Below, one piece after another: positions 49,945-58,400 of a stretch of DNA of 64,000 nucleotides; within the stretch, counting starts at the first letter, position 1, and every line of letters starts with the position of its first letter. The position numbers and the translations under genes were made by a program. Source of the DNA: Rhodococcus spongiicola (GTDB lineage Bacteria; Actinomycetota; Actinomycetes; Mycobacteriales; Mycobacteriaceae); NCBI RefSeq assembly GCF_004011835.1, contig NZ_RKLN01000003.1, forward strand, positions 620,001 through 684,000, read 5' to 3'. The notes under the pieces were generated by a model that was given only the letters and a program-made list of their open reading frames with translations, searched no databases and was not told the DNA's origin.

Positions 49945-50502
49945 CTAAACCTCCATCAATTCTGCTTCCTTGTGCTTGACCAACTCGTCGACCTGGCCGA
50001 CATACCGCGAGGTGGTCTTGTCGAGCTCTTTCTCCGCCCGCACGACCTCGTCCTCCCCGGCCTCGCCCTCCTTCTGGATCCGCGAGAGCTCGTCCATCGT
50101 CTTGCGGCGCACGTTGCGGATGGAGACCTTGGCGTCCTCGCCCTTGCCCTTGGCTTGCTTGACGAACTCGCGGCGGCGCTCCTCGGTCAGCTGCGGAACC
50201 GAGATGCGGATGAGCGAGCCGTCGTTGGTCGGGTTGACGCCCAGATCGGAGTTGCGGATCGCGTTCTCGATCGGACCGAGCTGCGATGCCTCGTACGGCT
50301 TGACCACGACAAGCCGCGCCTCGGGCACGTTGATGCTCGCGAGCTGTGTGATCGGAGTCGGCGCACCGTAGTACTCGACGACGATCCGGTTGAACATGGC
50401 CGGGTTCGCACGGCCGGTCCGGATCGTGCTGAGGTCGTCCTTCGCAACCGTGATGGCCTTCTCCATCTTCTCCTCGGCCTCGAAGAGAGCTTCATCAATC
50501 AC
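49945..50502 (-). CDS. frr: Ribosome recycling factor
   Basis: Splits post-termination ribosomes together with EF-G. 185 residues; the RRF signature [13 protein letters not shown] lies near residue 28 and the rest is two long coiled-coil helices with a small beta domain. GTG 50502 has GGAGG 7 bases upstream. Standard position between pyrH and cdsA. Confidence 0.97.
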   Translation of the reverse strand: MIDEALFEAEEKMEKAITVAKDDLSTIRTGRANPAMFNRIVVEYYGAPTPITQLASINVPEARLVVVKPYEASQLGPIENAIRNSDLGVNPTNDGSLIRISVPQLTEERRREFVKQAKGKGEDAKVSIRNVRRKTMDELSRIQKEGEAGEDEVVRAEKELDKTTSRYVGQVDELVKHKEAELMEV

Positions 50503-50569
50503 GGCTGTTCCTCCGTCTCATTCCAGTCAAGCTCGAATACGTCCCACATAATGATCGTCCTGCACGACA

Positions 50570-51298
50570 TCATGATTTGACCAATGTCCCGATCTTCTCA
50601 CCGGAGACTGCCCTCGCGATGTTGCCCTCGGACAGGAGGTTGAAGACCATGATCGGCATCTGGTTGTCCATGCAGAGGCTGAACGCCGTGGCATCGGCAA
50701 CCTTGAGCCCCTTCTCGATGACCTCGCGGTGGGTGATCTCGGTGAACAACGTGGCATCTGGATTGACGCGCGGATCCGCGGAGTAGACACCGTCGACGGC
50801 CTTCGCCATGAGGACCACTTCGGCGCCGATCTCGAGGGCGCGCTGTGCGGCGGTGGTGTCGGTGGAGAAGTAGGGCATTCCCATGCCCGCACCGAAGATG
50901 ACGACCCGGCCCTTCTCGAGGTGCCGACGGGCCCGCAACGGAATGTACGGCTCGGCGACCTGTCCCATGGTGATGGCGGTCTGCACCCGGGTGTCGACAC
51001 CCTGCTTCTCCAGGAAGTCCTGCAGTGCAAGGGAGTTCATAACCGTTCCGAGCATGCCCATGTAGTCGGAGCGCGCACGCTCGAGACCTCGCTGCTGCAG
51101 TTCGGCTCCACGGAAGAAGTTGCCGCCACCGATCACGACGGCGACCTGCACCCCTGAGCGGACCACCTCGGCGATCTGCTCCGCAACCGTCGTCACGACG
51201 TCCGGATCGAGACCGACCTTGCCGCCGCCGAACATTTCACCGCCGAGCTTGAGGAGCACGCGTCGGAATCCTGGGCGTTCGTCGGCCGCTGCGGTCAT
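50570..51298 (-). CDS. pyrH: UMP kinase
   Basis: A hexameric amino-acid-kinase-fold enzyme that phosphorylates UMP. 242 residues from ATG 51298 (GGGAG, 5 bases upstream). Blocks [41 protein letters not shown] and [14 protein letters not shown] are typical. The frame is open upstream to 51406 but lacks conservation. The 266-bp gap to tsf shows no gene or clear terminator; it probably holds the pyrH promoter. Confidence 0.97.
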   Translation of the reverse strand: MTAAADERPGFRRVLLKLGGEMFGGGKVGLDPDVVTTVAEQIAEVVRSGVQVAVVIGGGNFFRGAELQQRGLERARSDYMGMLGTVMNSLALQDFLEKQGVDTRVQTAITMGQVAEPYIPLRARRHLEKGRVVIFGAGMGMPYFSTDTTAAQRALEIGAEVVLMAKAVDGVYSADPRVNPDATLFTEITHREVIEKGLKVADATAFSLCMDNQMPIMVFNLLSEGNIARAVSGEKIGTLVKS

Positions 51299-51564
51299 GG
51301 CTCTCCCTCGGTTCTGCGATCGTTCGGTTCTAGAAGTACTACAGCTCGGCGAGCGAGTCCCCGGGTCCGCGGCCGCTTCAGCAGGACGGCGAGGCGCCCG
51401 GAGCACGCACTGTCATCCTGCCTCATCCGACGGTGGTCGACCCACGTGCCCCACCCGCCGCAGAGGTCGGCCCCGCACGGAACGGAACGGGCGGACTGCC
51501 GGTTCGGGAGACCCGGAATCGACTGCACCCATCCGGCCGGCGGGGCCGATGTGTCAGACCGTGA

Positions 51565-52389
51565 CTAGCTGGCGCCGACCTCGAACCGCACGAAGCGGGT
51601 GATCGTGGCACCGGCGTCGCTCAGGAGTGCCTTGACGGTCTTCTTGGAGTCGGTGACCGAGGACTGCTCGACCAGGACGACATCCTTGTAGAAGCCGTTG
51701 ACGCGACCCTCGACGATCTTCGGAAGCGCAGCCTCGGGCTTGCCCTCCTCCTTGGCCGTCTGCTCGGCGATACGACGCTCGTTCTCCACGATGTCCGCGG
51801 GGACGTCGTCGCGGGTCAGGTACTTGGCCTTCAGAGCCGCGACCTGCATGGCAGCGCCACGGGCAGCCTCGGCAGCGGCCTCGCCCTCGCCCGAGTATTC
51901 GACGAGCACGCCGACGCCCGGCGGCAGGTCGGAAGCACGCTTGTGCAGGTAGGTCGCGACAGCACCATCGAACGAGACGACGCGACGCAACTCGAGCTTC
52001 TCACCGATCTTGGCGGAAAGCTCCTGGACCAGGGTGTCGACGGTCTTGCCGTCGACCTCGAGAGCCTTGAGCGCCTCGAGGTCGCCGGGCTTGGCGGCAG
52101 CAGCCGCGGTGACGATCTTGTCGGCCAGCTCCTGGAACTCCGCGTTCTTGGCGACGAAGTCGGTCTCGGCGTTGATCTCGATCATGACGCCGTCCTTGGC
52201 GGCGACAAGGCCCTCGGCCGTGGTGCGCTCGGCGCGCTTACCCACGTCCTTGGCGCCCTTGATGCGCAGGAGCTCGACGGCCTTGTCGAAATCGCCCTCG
52301 GTCTCGGTGAGCGCGTTCTTGCAGTCCATCATTCCGGAGCCGGTGAGCTCGCGGAGCCGCTTGACATCAGCGGCGGTGTAGTTCGCCAT
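51565..52389 (-). CDS. tsf: Translation elongation factor Ts
   Basis: The nucleotide exchange factor for EF-Tu. 274 residues from ATG 52389, with GAGGAGG 10 bases upstream. N-terminal UBA-like helices contain [16 protein letters not shown]; the catalytic TDFVAKN block, which inserts into EF-Tu, is at about residue 77. It follows rpsB by 114 bp, a gap that holds a hairpin. Confidence 0.97.
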   Translation of the reverse strand: MANYTAADVKRLRELTGSGMMDCKNALTETEGDFDKAVELLRIKGAKDVGKRAERTTAEGLVAAKDGVMIEINAETDFVAKNAEFQELADKIVTAAAAAKPGDLEALKALEVDGKTVDTLVQELSAKIGEKLELRRVVSFDGAVATYLHKRASDLPPGVGVLVEYSGEGEAAAEAARGAAMQVAALKAKYLTRDDVPADIVENERRIAEQTAKEEGKPEAALPKIVEGRVNGFYKDVVLVEQSSVTDSKKTVKALLSDAGATITRFVRFEVGAS

Positions 52390-52470
52390 TGGGGGCGATC
52401 CTCCTCGGATGAGTTTCGATGCCAGCCTCGAGCGGATCCCGTCGGAGCCTGGCGAAACAGGTGAGTGAAA

Positions 52471-52497
52471 CGGCCCCGATCGAGATGGTCGGGGCCG
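52471..52497 (-). terminator. Stem-loop just after rpsB
   Basis: Nine-base perfect stem CGGCCCCGA/TCGGGGCCG with a 9-base loop. On the minus strand it begins 6 bases after the rpsB stop and is followed by GTTTCAC, a short T-run. It probably acts as a partial terminator that lowers tsf relative to rpsB expression, or as an RNA-stability element. Confidence 0.65.
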
Positions 52498-52503
52498 CAT
52501 CGA

Positions 52504-53325
52504 CTAGGACTGCTGAGCGTCCGCGGCAGTCTCGGCCTCGGCGGCCGGTGCGGCCTGAGCGAGGAGCTCCTGCTCCCACTCCGCGAGCGGCTCACCCGTG
52601 CCGGCTTCCGGCTTGGCGTCCTTGTCGGCGCTCACACCGGCACGGGCCTGCAGGCCCTCGGCGACGGCGGAGGCGACGACCTTGGTCAGCAGCGCGGCGC
52701 TGCGGATCGCGTCGTCGTTGCCCGGGATCGGGTAGTTGACGACGTCGGGGTCGCAGTTGGTGTCCAGGATCGCGATGACCGGGATGTTCAGCTTGCGCGC
52801 CTCGCCGACGGCGATGTGCTCCTTGTTGGTGTCGACCACCCAGATGGCCGACGGAACCTTGGCCATGTCGCGGATGCCGCCGAGGGTGCGCTCGAGCTTG
52901 GTCCTCTCACGCGTGAGCATGAGGATTTCCTTCTTGGTACGACCCTCGAAGCCACCGGTCTGCTCCATCGACTCGAGTTCCTTCAAGCGCTGCAGGCGCT
53001 TGTGGACGGTCGAGAAGTTGGTGAGCATGCCGCCGAGCCAACGCTGATTGACGTAGGGCATCCCGACGCGGGTGGCCTCGGCCGCAATGGACTCCTGGGC
53101 CTGCTTCTTGGTGCCGACGAACAGAACGGTGCCGCCGTGCGCGACCGTCTCCTTGACGAACTCGTACGCCTTGTCGATGTAGGTCAGCGTCTGCTGCAGG
53201 TCGATGATGTAGATACCGTTGCGGTCGGCGAAGATGAACCGCTTCATCTTCGGGTTCCAACGGCGGGTCTGATGCCCGAAGTGTGCGCCGCTGTCGAGCA
53301 GCTGCCGCATGGTCACAACAGCCAT
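52504..53325 (-). CDS. rpsB: 30S ribosomal protein S2
   Basis: 273 residues from ATG 53325 (GAGG, 9 bases upstream). Typical S2 blocks are [22 protein letters not shown] near the start, [15 protein letters not shown] and FVGTKKQAQ, and the [14 protein letters not shown] region. The C-terminal 45 residues are an Ala/Glu-rich, acidic extension seen in actinobacterial S2. First gene of the rpsB-tsf unit, divergent from the M23 gene. Confidence 0.97.
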   Translation of the reverse strand: MAVVTMRQLLDSGAHFGHQTRRWNPKMKRFIFADRNGIYIIDLQQTLTYIDKAYEFVKETVAHGGTVLFVGTKKQAQESIAAEATRVGMPYVNQRWLGGMLTNFSTVHKRLQRLKELESMEQTGGFEGRTKKEILMLTRERTKLERTLGGIRDMAKVPSAIWVVDTNKEHIAVGEARKLNIPVIAILDTNCDPDVVNYPIPGNDDAIRSAALLTKVVASAVAEGLQARAGVSADKDAKPEAGTGEPLAEWEQELLAQAAPAAEAETAADAQQS

Positions 53326-53670
53326 GGCTGTGTACCTCGTCTTTCGTGTGCCGGTTGTCGTGGGAATCGGTGATCCCCACCCTGGCGCCCGCCCGGTGTC
53401 GGACCCGCATGAGGACGGGACCAGCCGACGACCGGTTCTATGCGCGGACGCGCGAAGTCGGACTGTGCATGCACAGACCGCCCGACAAGTGTACGGCCTC
53501 GACGTGCCCGCACCTAACCCGCCGCCTGCCGGACTCGACGCCCGCAGCCGCAGATACACAGGTGCACCGACACCGCGGCGCGAACCGGGCCTGTGTGGAC
53601 AGAGCGCTATCCGGTCCACAGGTCGGGTCACCACCGGCTACGTCCGACCGGGATGCGGGAGGGTCCGCTC
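53326..53670. other. 345-bp divergent gap between rpsB and the M23-like gene
   Basis: It must hold the rpsB promoter on one strand and the M23-gene promoter on the other. I see no coding signal, no strong hairpin and no clear -35/-10 pair in it. Open frames here are extensions of the two neighbours and are not conserved-looking. Confidence 0.5.
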
Positions 53671-54240
53671 ATGGGGTCTGCTTCTCGCATCATCACCCGG
53701 ATCGGCGTCGTGCTGACGGCCGTCGTCGTCAGCTCCTCGCCTGCCGCCGCCGGGCCGGCCCGCGCGCCTGCTCCCCCGCAAGTCGTCGCGTTTCCCGGTG
53801 ACGCTGTCCGTGCGACGTATGACTGGCCCCTACACCCGCGACCGCGGGTCGTACGGTCCTTCGACAAGCCCGCACAGAACTGGTTGCCCGGACATCGCGG
53901 AGTCGACCTGGCTGCCGCGCCGGGGCAGCGCGTGCTGGCAGCCGGCGCCGGTACCGTCGTGTTCGCTGGAGCGGTCGCCGGCAGACCCGTCGTCTCAGTC
54001 GATCACCCCGGCGGGCTGCGGACAACGTACGAGCCTGTCGAGCCGAGCGTGACCGCGGGGCGCCGAGTCGGCCGCGGTGACCTGCTCGGCACCGTGATTG
54101 TCGGTCATCCCGAATGCGCCGCGACCGCTTGCCTGCACTGGGGGCTTCGCCGGGATCGCGAGTACCTCGATCCCCTGCCCCTGGTTCGGGCCGTTCCCAT
54201 TCGCCTGCTTCCGACCGGTACCGGTCAGGCTCGCGGATGA
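53671..54240 (+). CDS. Secreted M23-family (LytM-like) peptidase with altered HxH motif
   Basis: A predicted cell-wall protein, 189 residues from ATG 53671, with GGGAGG 8 bases upstream and a Sec signal peptide ending near residue 30 ([10 protein letters not shown]). The single LytM domain has the first zinc motif H-x3-D in GHRGVDLAA and Gly-rich strands with GTVVFAG. The usual H-x-H is C-L-H in ATACLHWGL: the metal-binding last His is kept but the first, catalytic His is Cys. The mycobacterial neighbour of rpsB (Rv2891, from memory) shares this feature, so it may be a subfamily trait. Activity as an endopeptidase is uncertain; it may bind or regulate. The 3' end overlaps xerC by 16 bp, tail to tail. 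Confidence 0.85.
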   Translation: MGSASRIITRIGVVLTAVVVSSSPAAAGPARAPAPPQVVAFPGDAVRATYDWPLHPRPRVVRSFDKPAQNWLPGHRGVDLAAAPGQRVLAAGAGTVVFAGAVAGRPVVSVDHPGGLRTTYEPVEPSVTAGRRVGRGDLLGTVIVGHPECAATACLHWGLRRDREYLDPLPLVRAVPIRLLPTGTGQARG

Positions 54241-55163
54241 GCCTGGTCGTGCGCCGCCCGCAATCGCGCCACCGATACGTGCGTATACAGCTGCGTCGTG
54301 GCCAGGCTCGCGTGTCCGAGTACCTCCTGCACCACCCTCAAGTCGGCACCACCTTCGACAAGGTGGGTCGCGGCCGAGTGCCGCAACCCGTGAGGCGCGA
54401 GGTCCGGCAGACCCGGCACCGCGCGAACGACCTCGTGAACCACCCTGCGTGCCTGACGCTGATCGAGGCGACCTCCACGCCGTCCGAGGAGCAGAGCGTC
54501 ACCAGACCGTTCGTTCGCGAGCGCTTGGCGCCCCTTCCGCATCCACGCGGTGATCGCGTCCTCCGCGGGACGCCCGTAGGGGACGACGCGCTCCTTGTTC
54601 CCCTTGCCCAGCACCCGCAGGACGCGCCGACAGCCGTCGACATCCCCGACGTCGAGGCCACACAGTTCACCGACTCGTATCCCGGTCGAGTACAGCACTT
54701 CGACGATCAGGCGGTCCCGCAGCGCCACGGGATCCTCTTGTGCAGCACCGGATTCTGCGGCTGCCATCGCATCTGCAGCCTGTTCCTGCCGCAACACCGG
54801 CGGCAGCGTGCGGTGCGCCTTCGGGGCCACCAACCGGATCCCCGGGTCGACTGCAATCCGACCGGTCCGCTGGGCCCAGGCGGTGAATCCCTTGGCCGAC
54901 GATGTCCTCCGTGCGAGTGTGGTTCGGGCGACCCCTGCGGTGGCCTGCCCGCCGAGCCAACTGCGCAACGTCCGCAGGTCGAGTTCCTCGAGAGTCGCGC
55001 CGGGACAGTCGGTGCAGAGGTATTCGAGCAGACTCGTCACGTCCGCGAGGTACGCGCGCACGGTGTGCACCGAACGGTCCCGTTCGAGGCGAAGATACTC
55101 GGCGTAATCGTCGAGGTGCGCCCGCAATGCGGACGTCAGCTCGGGGCTCGGGGCGGCACTCAC
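54225..55163 (-). CDS. xerC: Tyrosine recombinase XerC
   Basis: Resolves chromosome dimers at dif together with XerD. 312 residues from GTG 55163; an upstream frame start at 55232 lies inside the preceding gene. Catalytic residues are Arg in STGIRVGEL, His-x-x-Arg in [11 protein letters not shown], His in GHASLATTQ and Tyr in QLYTH. An N-terminal SAM-like DNA-binding domain spans about 15-95. It starts 11 bp after the GIY-YIG gene's stop. Position between rpsB and dprA marks it as the housekeeping recombinase, not a phage integrase. Confidence 0.93.
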   Translation of the reverse strand: MSAAPSPELTSALRAHLDDYAEYLRLERDRSVHTVRAYLADVTSLLEYLCTDCPGATLEELDLRTLRSWLGGQATAGVARTTLARRTSSAKGFTAWAQRTGRIAVDPGIRLVAPKAHRTLPPVLRQEQAADAMAAAESGAAQEDPVALRDRLIVEVLYSTGIRVGELCGLDVGDVDGCRRVLRVLGKGNKERVVPYGRPAEDAITAWMRKGRQALANERSGDALLLGRRGGRLDQRQARRVVHEVVRAVPGLPDLAPHGLRHSAATHLVEGGADLRVVQEVLGHASLATTQLYTHVSVARLRAAHDQAHPRA

Positions 55164-55174
55164 GACATTCGCCG

Positions 55175-56308
55175 TCAGCGCCCGTGCGGACGTGCCAGCG
55201 TCAGGCGCTGGACCCAGCCGTGCGCGGGCCACGCTTTCAGCCCTGCCCGGTCAGGAGTGACGCGGGTTCCGACGAAGCGGCCCTCGAGCTCCGGGTCGAC
55301 GGCGCCCGTGAAGCGCCACTCCTGCTCTCCCGCAGCACCCACCGCTTCCCATGAACTGGCGCGATAGACCGCGCGAACGATGTTGTCCGCGAAAACGATC
55401 ACCGGCAGGTCGGCGACGTTTCGCGCCGCGGCCCCGGCGCGCCAGGGCCCTCGGGCGAGGGCGTACAGTTCCTCTGCTGTCAGCCCTCGGCCGGCGGCGG
55501 CCGGCACGCGGATCAACGCGCCCGGGACCGGGAGGTCCGGCGCCTCCTGCGCGGAGTACTGGGCCGACAACTCCATGACCGACATGGCCCTGTTCTCGCG
55601 GTCGTCCGGTTCGCCGGCGAGGTTGGTGAGTACCGGATGGCCCGGGTGGTGTTCGAGTAGACGCAGCGCGTCGACCACAACGTGCGTGAGCTCCTTTGCG
55701 GCGGGCTCGGCACCGTGAACGGCGTCGATTCGGTGCCGAAGCACGATGTGGTCGACCGAGTGTCCGGCCGCGTAGATGTCTCGGATGCGCTGGATCCAGG
55801 CGGCACGTGTCTCGTCGCGATCAGTGTCACCCACCCCCTCCCCGTCGAGAGTTCCCGCCTCACCCAAGGCATCCCAATCGAGCGAGTAGATCTTGTTCCC
55901 TCGCCCGACCCCGACGTAGAAGATCGAACGATCGCGCGGATCCCGCAGGGCATATACGTACAGACCGAGATTCTCGACCACGCGAGGGGACAGCGGGTTC
56001 GGTGCGGGCTTGCGTTCGCGCGACTCTGCGGTGATCACGCGCATCACCGCCAGACGCAAGGCGTCGGAGACGACGACGCTACCGATCGCGGGGCCATCGA
56101 ACAACACCGCTGCCGCGTCCCGCACGGACGTGAATGTCCGGCCCGCGTTCAAATGCAGGGAGTTGACCACCGCGGTGAACTCCACGAGGCGGACCTTGGG
56201 ATCGCTCGCCGCTCCGCGACCCTCGTCGTTCGTGAGGAAGTCACGGATACCAGGAGCGGCCAGGAGCACACGGGTGATGTCTTCGGGAACGGTCCAGACG
56301 GTAGCCAT
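55175..56308 (-). CDS. Protein with LEM-3-like GIY-YIG nuclease domain
   Basis: 377 residues from ATG 56308 (a weak ribosome site; the frame is open to 56401). Residues about 115-240 match the GIY-YIG pattern of the LEM-3-like group: [24 protein letters not shown], a basic/aromatic helix ending in WIQRIRDIY, and a Glu-containing [17 protein letters not shown] block. GIY-YIG domains cut or nick DNA. The N-terminal 110 residues and the C-terminal 120 (an alpha/beta domain with [21 protein letters not shown]) are unrecognised. It lies 11 bp before xerC on the same strand, so a DNA-processing role is plausible but not shown. Confidence 0.7.
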   Translation of the reverse strand: MATVWTVPEDITRVLLAAPGIRDFLTNDEGRGAASDPKVRLVEFTAVVNSLHLNAGRTFTSVRDAAAVLFDGPAIGSVVVSDALRLAVMRVITAESRERKPAPNPLSPRVVENLGLYVYALRDPRDRSIFYVGVGRGNKIYSLDWDALGEAGTLDGEGVGDTDRDETRAAWIQRIRDIYAAGHSVDHIVLRHRIDAVHGAEPAAKELTHVVVDALRLLEHHPGHPVLTNLAGEPDDRENRAMSVMELSAQYSAQEAPDLPVPGALIRVPAAAGRGLTAEELYALARGPWRAGAAARNVADLPVIVFADNIVRAVYRASSWEAVGAAGEQEWRFTGAVDPELEGRFVGTRVTPDRAGLKAWPAHGWVQRLTLARPHGR

Positions 56309-56372
56309 GACGCGACTGTAAGCGATCACAGGATCACATGCGGGACGCCTTGCTGACCGATGGACAACCAAG

Positions 56373-56399
56373 CGTTTCCAATCGGAAACGATTGTTTCC
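56373..56399. promoter_or_regulatory. Triple half-site operator candidate
   Basis: Three 6-base half-sites occur at exact 10-bp steps: GTTTCC at 56374, GGAAAC at 56384 and GTTTCC at 56394. They form two overlapping dyads, cgtttccaatcggaaacg (56373-56390) and ggaaacgattgtttcc (56384-56399). It lies in the divergent gap, 65 bp before the GIY-YIG start and 60 bp before the HadA-like start, and looks like a binding site for two repressor dimers on one face of the helix. Confidence 0.7.
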
Positions 56400-56459
56400 A
56401 CTGAATCGTTCTCTACCCGATATCGGCCGCTGAAGCCGATCTTCCGTCACACTCGACTC

Positions 56460-56993
56460 GTGACGCGATCTGTGGAATCGACGGAAGACCGGGCGAGTCG
56501 CGCCCGGCGGTTGGTCGGCTTCAGCTACCGCATGCCCGATTACTACGAGGTGGGCAGAGAAAAAGTGCGAGAGTTCGCCGCCGCCATACAGAACGATCAC
56601 CCGGCGCACTACGATGAAGAGGCTGCCCACGCTCTGGGCTATCCCACGCTGCTCGTACCCCCCACTTTCATCTCGGTCATCGGCGCAATCGCCCAGAAAT
56701 ACCTGCTCGAGCAGATCATCACCGGGTTCGATCTGAGCCAGATCCTCCAGACCGACCAGAAACTGATCTTCCACCGGCCGCTGTTCGCCGGCGACCGCCT
56801 GACGGTCGACGTCTCCCTCGAATCATTCCGGCAGACTGCCGGCACCGACATCTTCGTGACGAAGAACTTCGTCACCGACGAAGCCGGTGAACCTGTAGTG
56901 ACATCATTGACCACACTCGTCGGACGGGCGGGAACCGACCAGGATCCGGACCGCATCCGACGGATCAAGGACGTGATGATGCGAGAGGCGTGA
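56460..56993 (+). CDS. HadA-like (UPF0336) hot-dog dehydratase
   Basis: A MaoC-N-terminal/hot-dog fold protein related to mycobacterial HadA and HadC, the substrate-binding subunits of the FAS-II 3-hydroxyacyl-ACP dehydratase. 177 residues from GTG 56460. The UPF0336 pattern YYEVGREKVREFAAAIQNDH is at about residue 28, PPTFISVIG and FHRPLFAGDRLTV follow. HadA/C-type subunits lack the catalytic Asp/His pair held by HadB, and I see no HadB gene here, so a partner elsewhere is needed. The start has no ribosome site; a TTG inside could instead be used. It may be controlled by the operator at 56373-56399. Confidence 0.8.
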   Translation: MTRSVESTEDRASRARRLVGFSYRMPDYYEVGREKVREFAAAIQNDHPAHYDEEAAHALGYPTLLVPPTFISVIGAIAQKYLLEQIITGFDLSQILQTDQKLIFHRPLFAGDRLTVDVSLESFRQTAGTDIFVTKNFVTDEAGEPVVTSLTTLVGRAGTDQDPDRIRRIKDVMMREA

Positions 56994-57000
56994 GGCGTGA

Positions 57001-57078
57001 GACCCGAACAGATCACCTCGCTCGAAATTAACCCGTCTCGTCCGAGCCGACGAATCCGTCCAGTCCCATGACCGGAAG
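57001..57078 (-). pseudogene. Copy of the dprA 3' end
   Basis: 78 bases matching 61099-61176, the last codons of dprA and the bases after its stop, with nine mismatches (88% identity). Read on the minus strand it gives LPVMGLDGFVGSDETG, then a stop in place of Trp, then FRAR. It begins 7 bp after the HadA-like stop, and weak homology reaches back to about 56991. Its upstream side joins a frameshifted ArsR-like gene instead of dprA. Confidence 0.88.
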
Positions 57079-57084
57079 GGGTAG

Positions 57085-57215
57085 CGGTGGCGATCGCGTC
57101 GACCGTGCGCTCGCCTTGACCAGAAGATCGAGGATCTGCAATCGGCGCCGTGGCCGAGCGCCGTCCCGACCCGTGCGATCTGGTCGTAGAGGGCTGTCGC
57201 TTTGCGATCGGGCAT
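57085..57215 (-). pseudogene. Frameshifted, truncated ArsR-family regulator
   Basis: On the minus strand an ATG at 57215 starts MPDRKATALYDQIARVGTAL, the usual N-terminus of ArsR regulators. The homology then needs a frame change to read RLQILDLLVK and another for GERTVDAIATAT, which together are the start of the winged helix. The rest is replaced by the dprA tail. It was probably the regulator of the sulfur genes on its right. Confidence 0.72.
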
Positions 57216-57348
57216 GTCACCCACCTTGCTTATCCAATACTTCATGGACTAACGTATCGGTGTCGCCGAGGGCACGCGACTGGCTGCCAGCCTGTTCAGT
57301 CGCTGCTTGCGATCACCGGACCACAGACGTCGGCTACCAGGGGAACTG

Positions 57349-57702
57349 GTGAAGTACCTCTTCGTTTTGAACGATCCACCCTACGGAACCGAACGCACAT
57401 TCAACGGGATCAGATGGGCCCGTCAGATGCTCGAGAGCGATCCGGGCAACGAGGTTCGGGTATTCAACTTCGCTGACGCGGTGATATCGGTCAGTGCCGG
57501 GCAGAAGGTTCCCACCGGCTACTACAACCTGGCCAAGATGACGTCGGCGCTGGTTGAGAAGGGTGGGGTCATCGGCAACTGCAGCGCCTGCATGGACGCC
57601 CGCGGCCTGACCGACGACCGCCTGATCGACGGGGTGCATAGATCATCCATGGCAGAGTTGGCGCAGTGGACGGCCTGGGCCGACCAAGTCATCACGCTGT
57701 GA
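57349..57702 (+). CDS. DsrE/DsrF-like sulfur-relay protein
   Basis: 117 residues from GTG 57349, with AGGGG 5 bases upstream. It has the DsrE/YchN fold pattern: YLFVLNDPPYGTERTFNGIRWA at the N-terminus and the cysteine motif IGNCSACMDARGL near residue 80, where one Cys would carry persulfide sulfur. Soluble, no signal peptide. Intact, in contrast to the wrecked genes around it. Its neighbours (ArsR remnant, oxidoreductase remnant, cysteine desulfurase) fit a sulfide or persulfide handling cassette. Confidence 0.8.
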   Translation: MKYLFVLNDPPYGTERTFNGIRWARQMLESDPGNEVRVFNFADAVISVSAGQKVPTGYYNLAKMTSALVEKGGVIGNCSACMDARGLTDDRLIDGVHRSSMAELAQWTAWADQVITL

Positions 57703-57721
57703 GGCCGAGGAAGCGAATGTG

Positions 57722-57914
57722 ATGACTAGAACCGTTGTGGTGCTCGGCTCGGGTGTCGGCGGTTCGACTGCAGCCCCAGAACGTCGTGCGAGCCTTCCCG
57801 GCATCGATACCGGCACCCGCACCGTGTGGTTTGACAGCGGGCCGATCCGACTGCCAGACCGAGAAAGAACTGCAGGAACGTGAGTGGCTCGCGCGCTGGA
57901 ACGCGCGCACCTGA
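57722..57914 (+). pseudogene. Remnant of an FAD-dependent oxidoreductase, sulfide:quinone reductase-like
   Basis: The start reads MTRTVVVLGSGVGGSTAA, a classic FAD Rossmann N-terminus. After about 18 codons the homology is lost. A tail in another frame, EKELQEREWLARWNART and a stop at 57912-57914, looks like the end of the same gene. The middle, over 1 kb in intact relatives, is deleted. The sulfide:quinone assignment rests mainly on the DsrE and ArsR neighbours. Confidence 0.55.
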
Positions 57915-57930
57915 TCGGCGAGGCCGTCCT

Positions 57931-58252
57931 GTGGAGGTGCATCGCTTCGCTTGCCACCTCTCGCGTGGATGTACGGCCGCCGTCTCCATCTCGCGTCGTT
58001 GCATGCTGATCGATACCGGACGTGAGCTGGTGCTCGTGGGCACCGATCCTCCAGATCGTGTTCCCACCGAGGAGTCCGTCGGAGACGGCGGAGTACCACG
58101 TACGCCGGCTCGGCTACTGGCCGCACGCGGTAGCCCATATCCTGGTCTCCAGTGGTCACCTCGCGCAGGTCGGCGACCTGGGAGACTTTCGCCGGGCAGC
58201 TGTCCACGTCTGTGCAGAAGAGCTTGTGGACGGCATGTTCACCGGACGCCCG
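57931..58252 (+). pseudogene. Broken metallo-beta-lactamase-fold hydrolase
   Basis: From GTG 57931 one frame gives VEVHRFACHL...CMLIDTGRELVLVGTD, the N-terminal strand pair of an MBL hydrolase. After a frameshift near 58060 another frame gives YHVRRLGYWPHAVAHILV, then SSGHLAQVGDLGDF where the zinc motif T-H-x-H-x-D-H should be, then AAVHVCAEELVDGM. The metal ligands are lost and the C-terminal half is missing. It could have been a lactonase or a persulfide dioxygenase. Confidence 0.65.
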
Positions 58253-58400
58253 CCACCCGACAATCGGCTCTCGGCGCTGGCACTCGCCATCATGGCGGCC
58301 ACACCCCGAGACACTGCGACCCTGACATCGATACCTGCTGGCCGGCTCTCCGATGGCAGCCGATCGGCCCGATCCGAACCTGCAACGCCGAAGGATGACC

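Noticed and set aside
54225-55163. Phage or island integrase next to the sulfur island
   Set aside because: The recombinase is in the conserved xerC position between rpsB and dprA and has XerC-type motifs; it is separated from the island by two genes.
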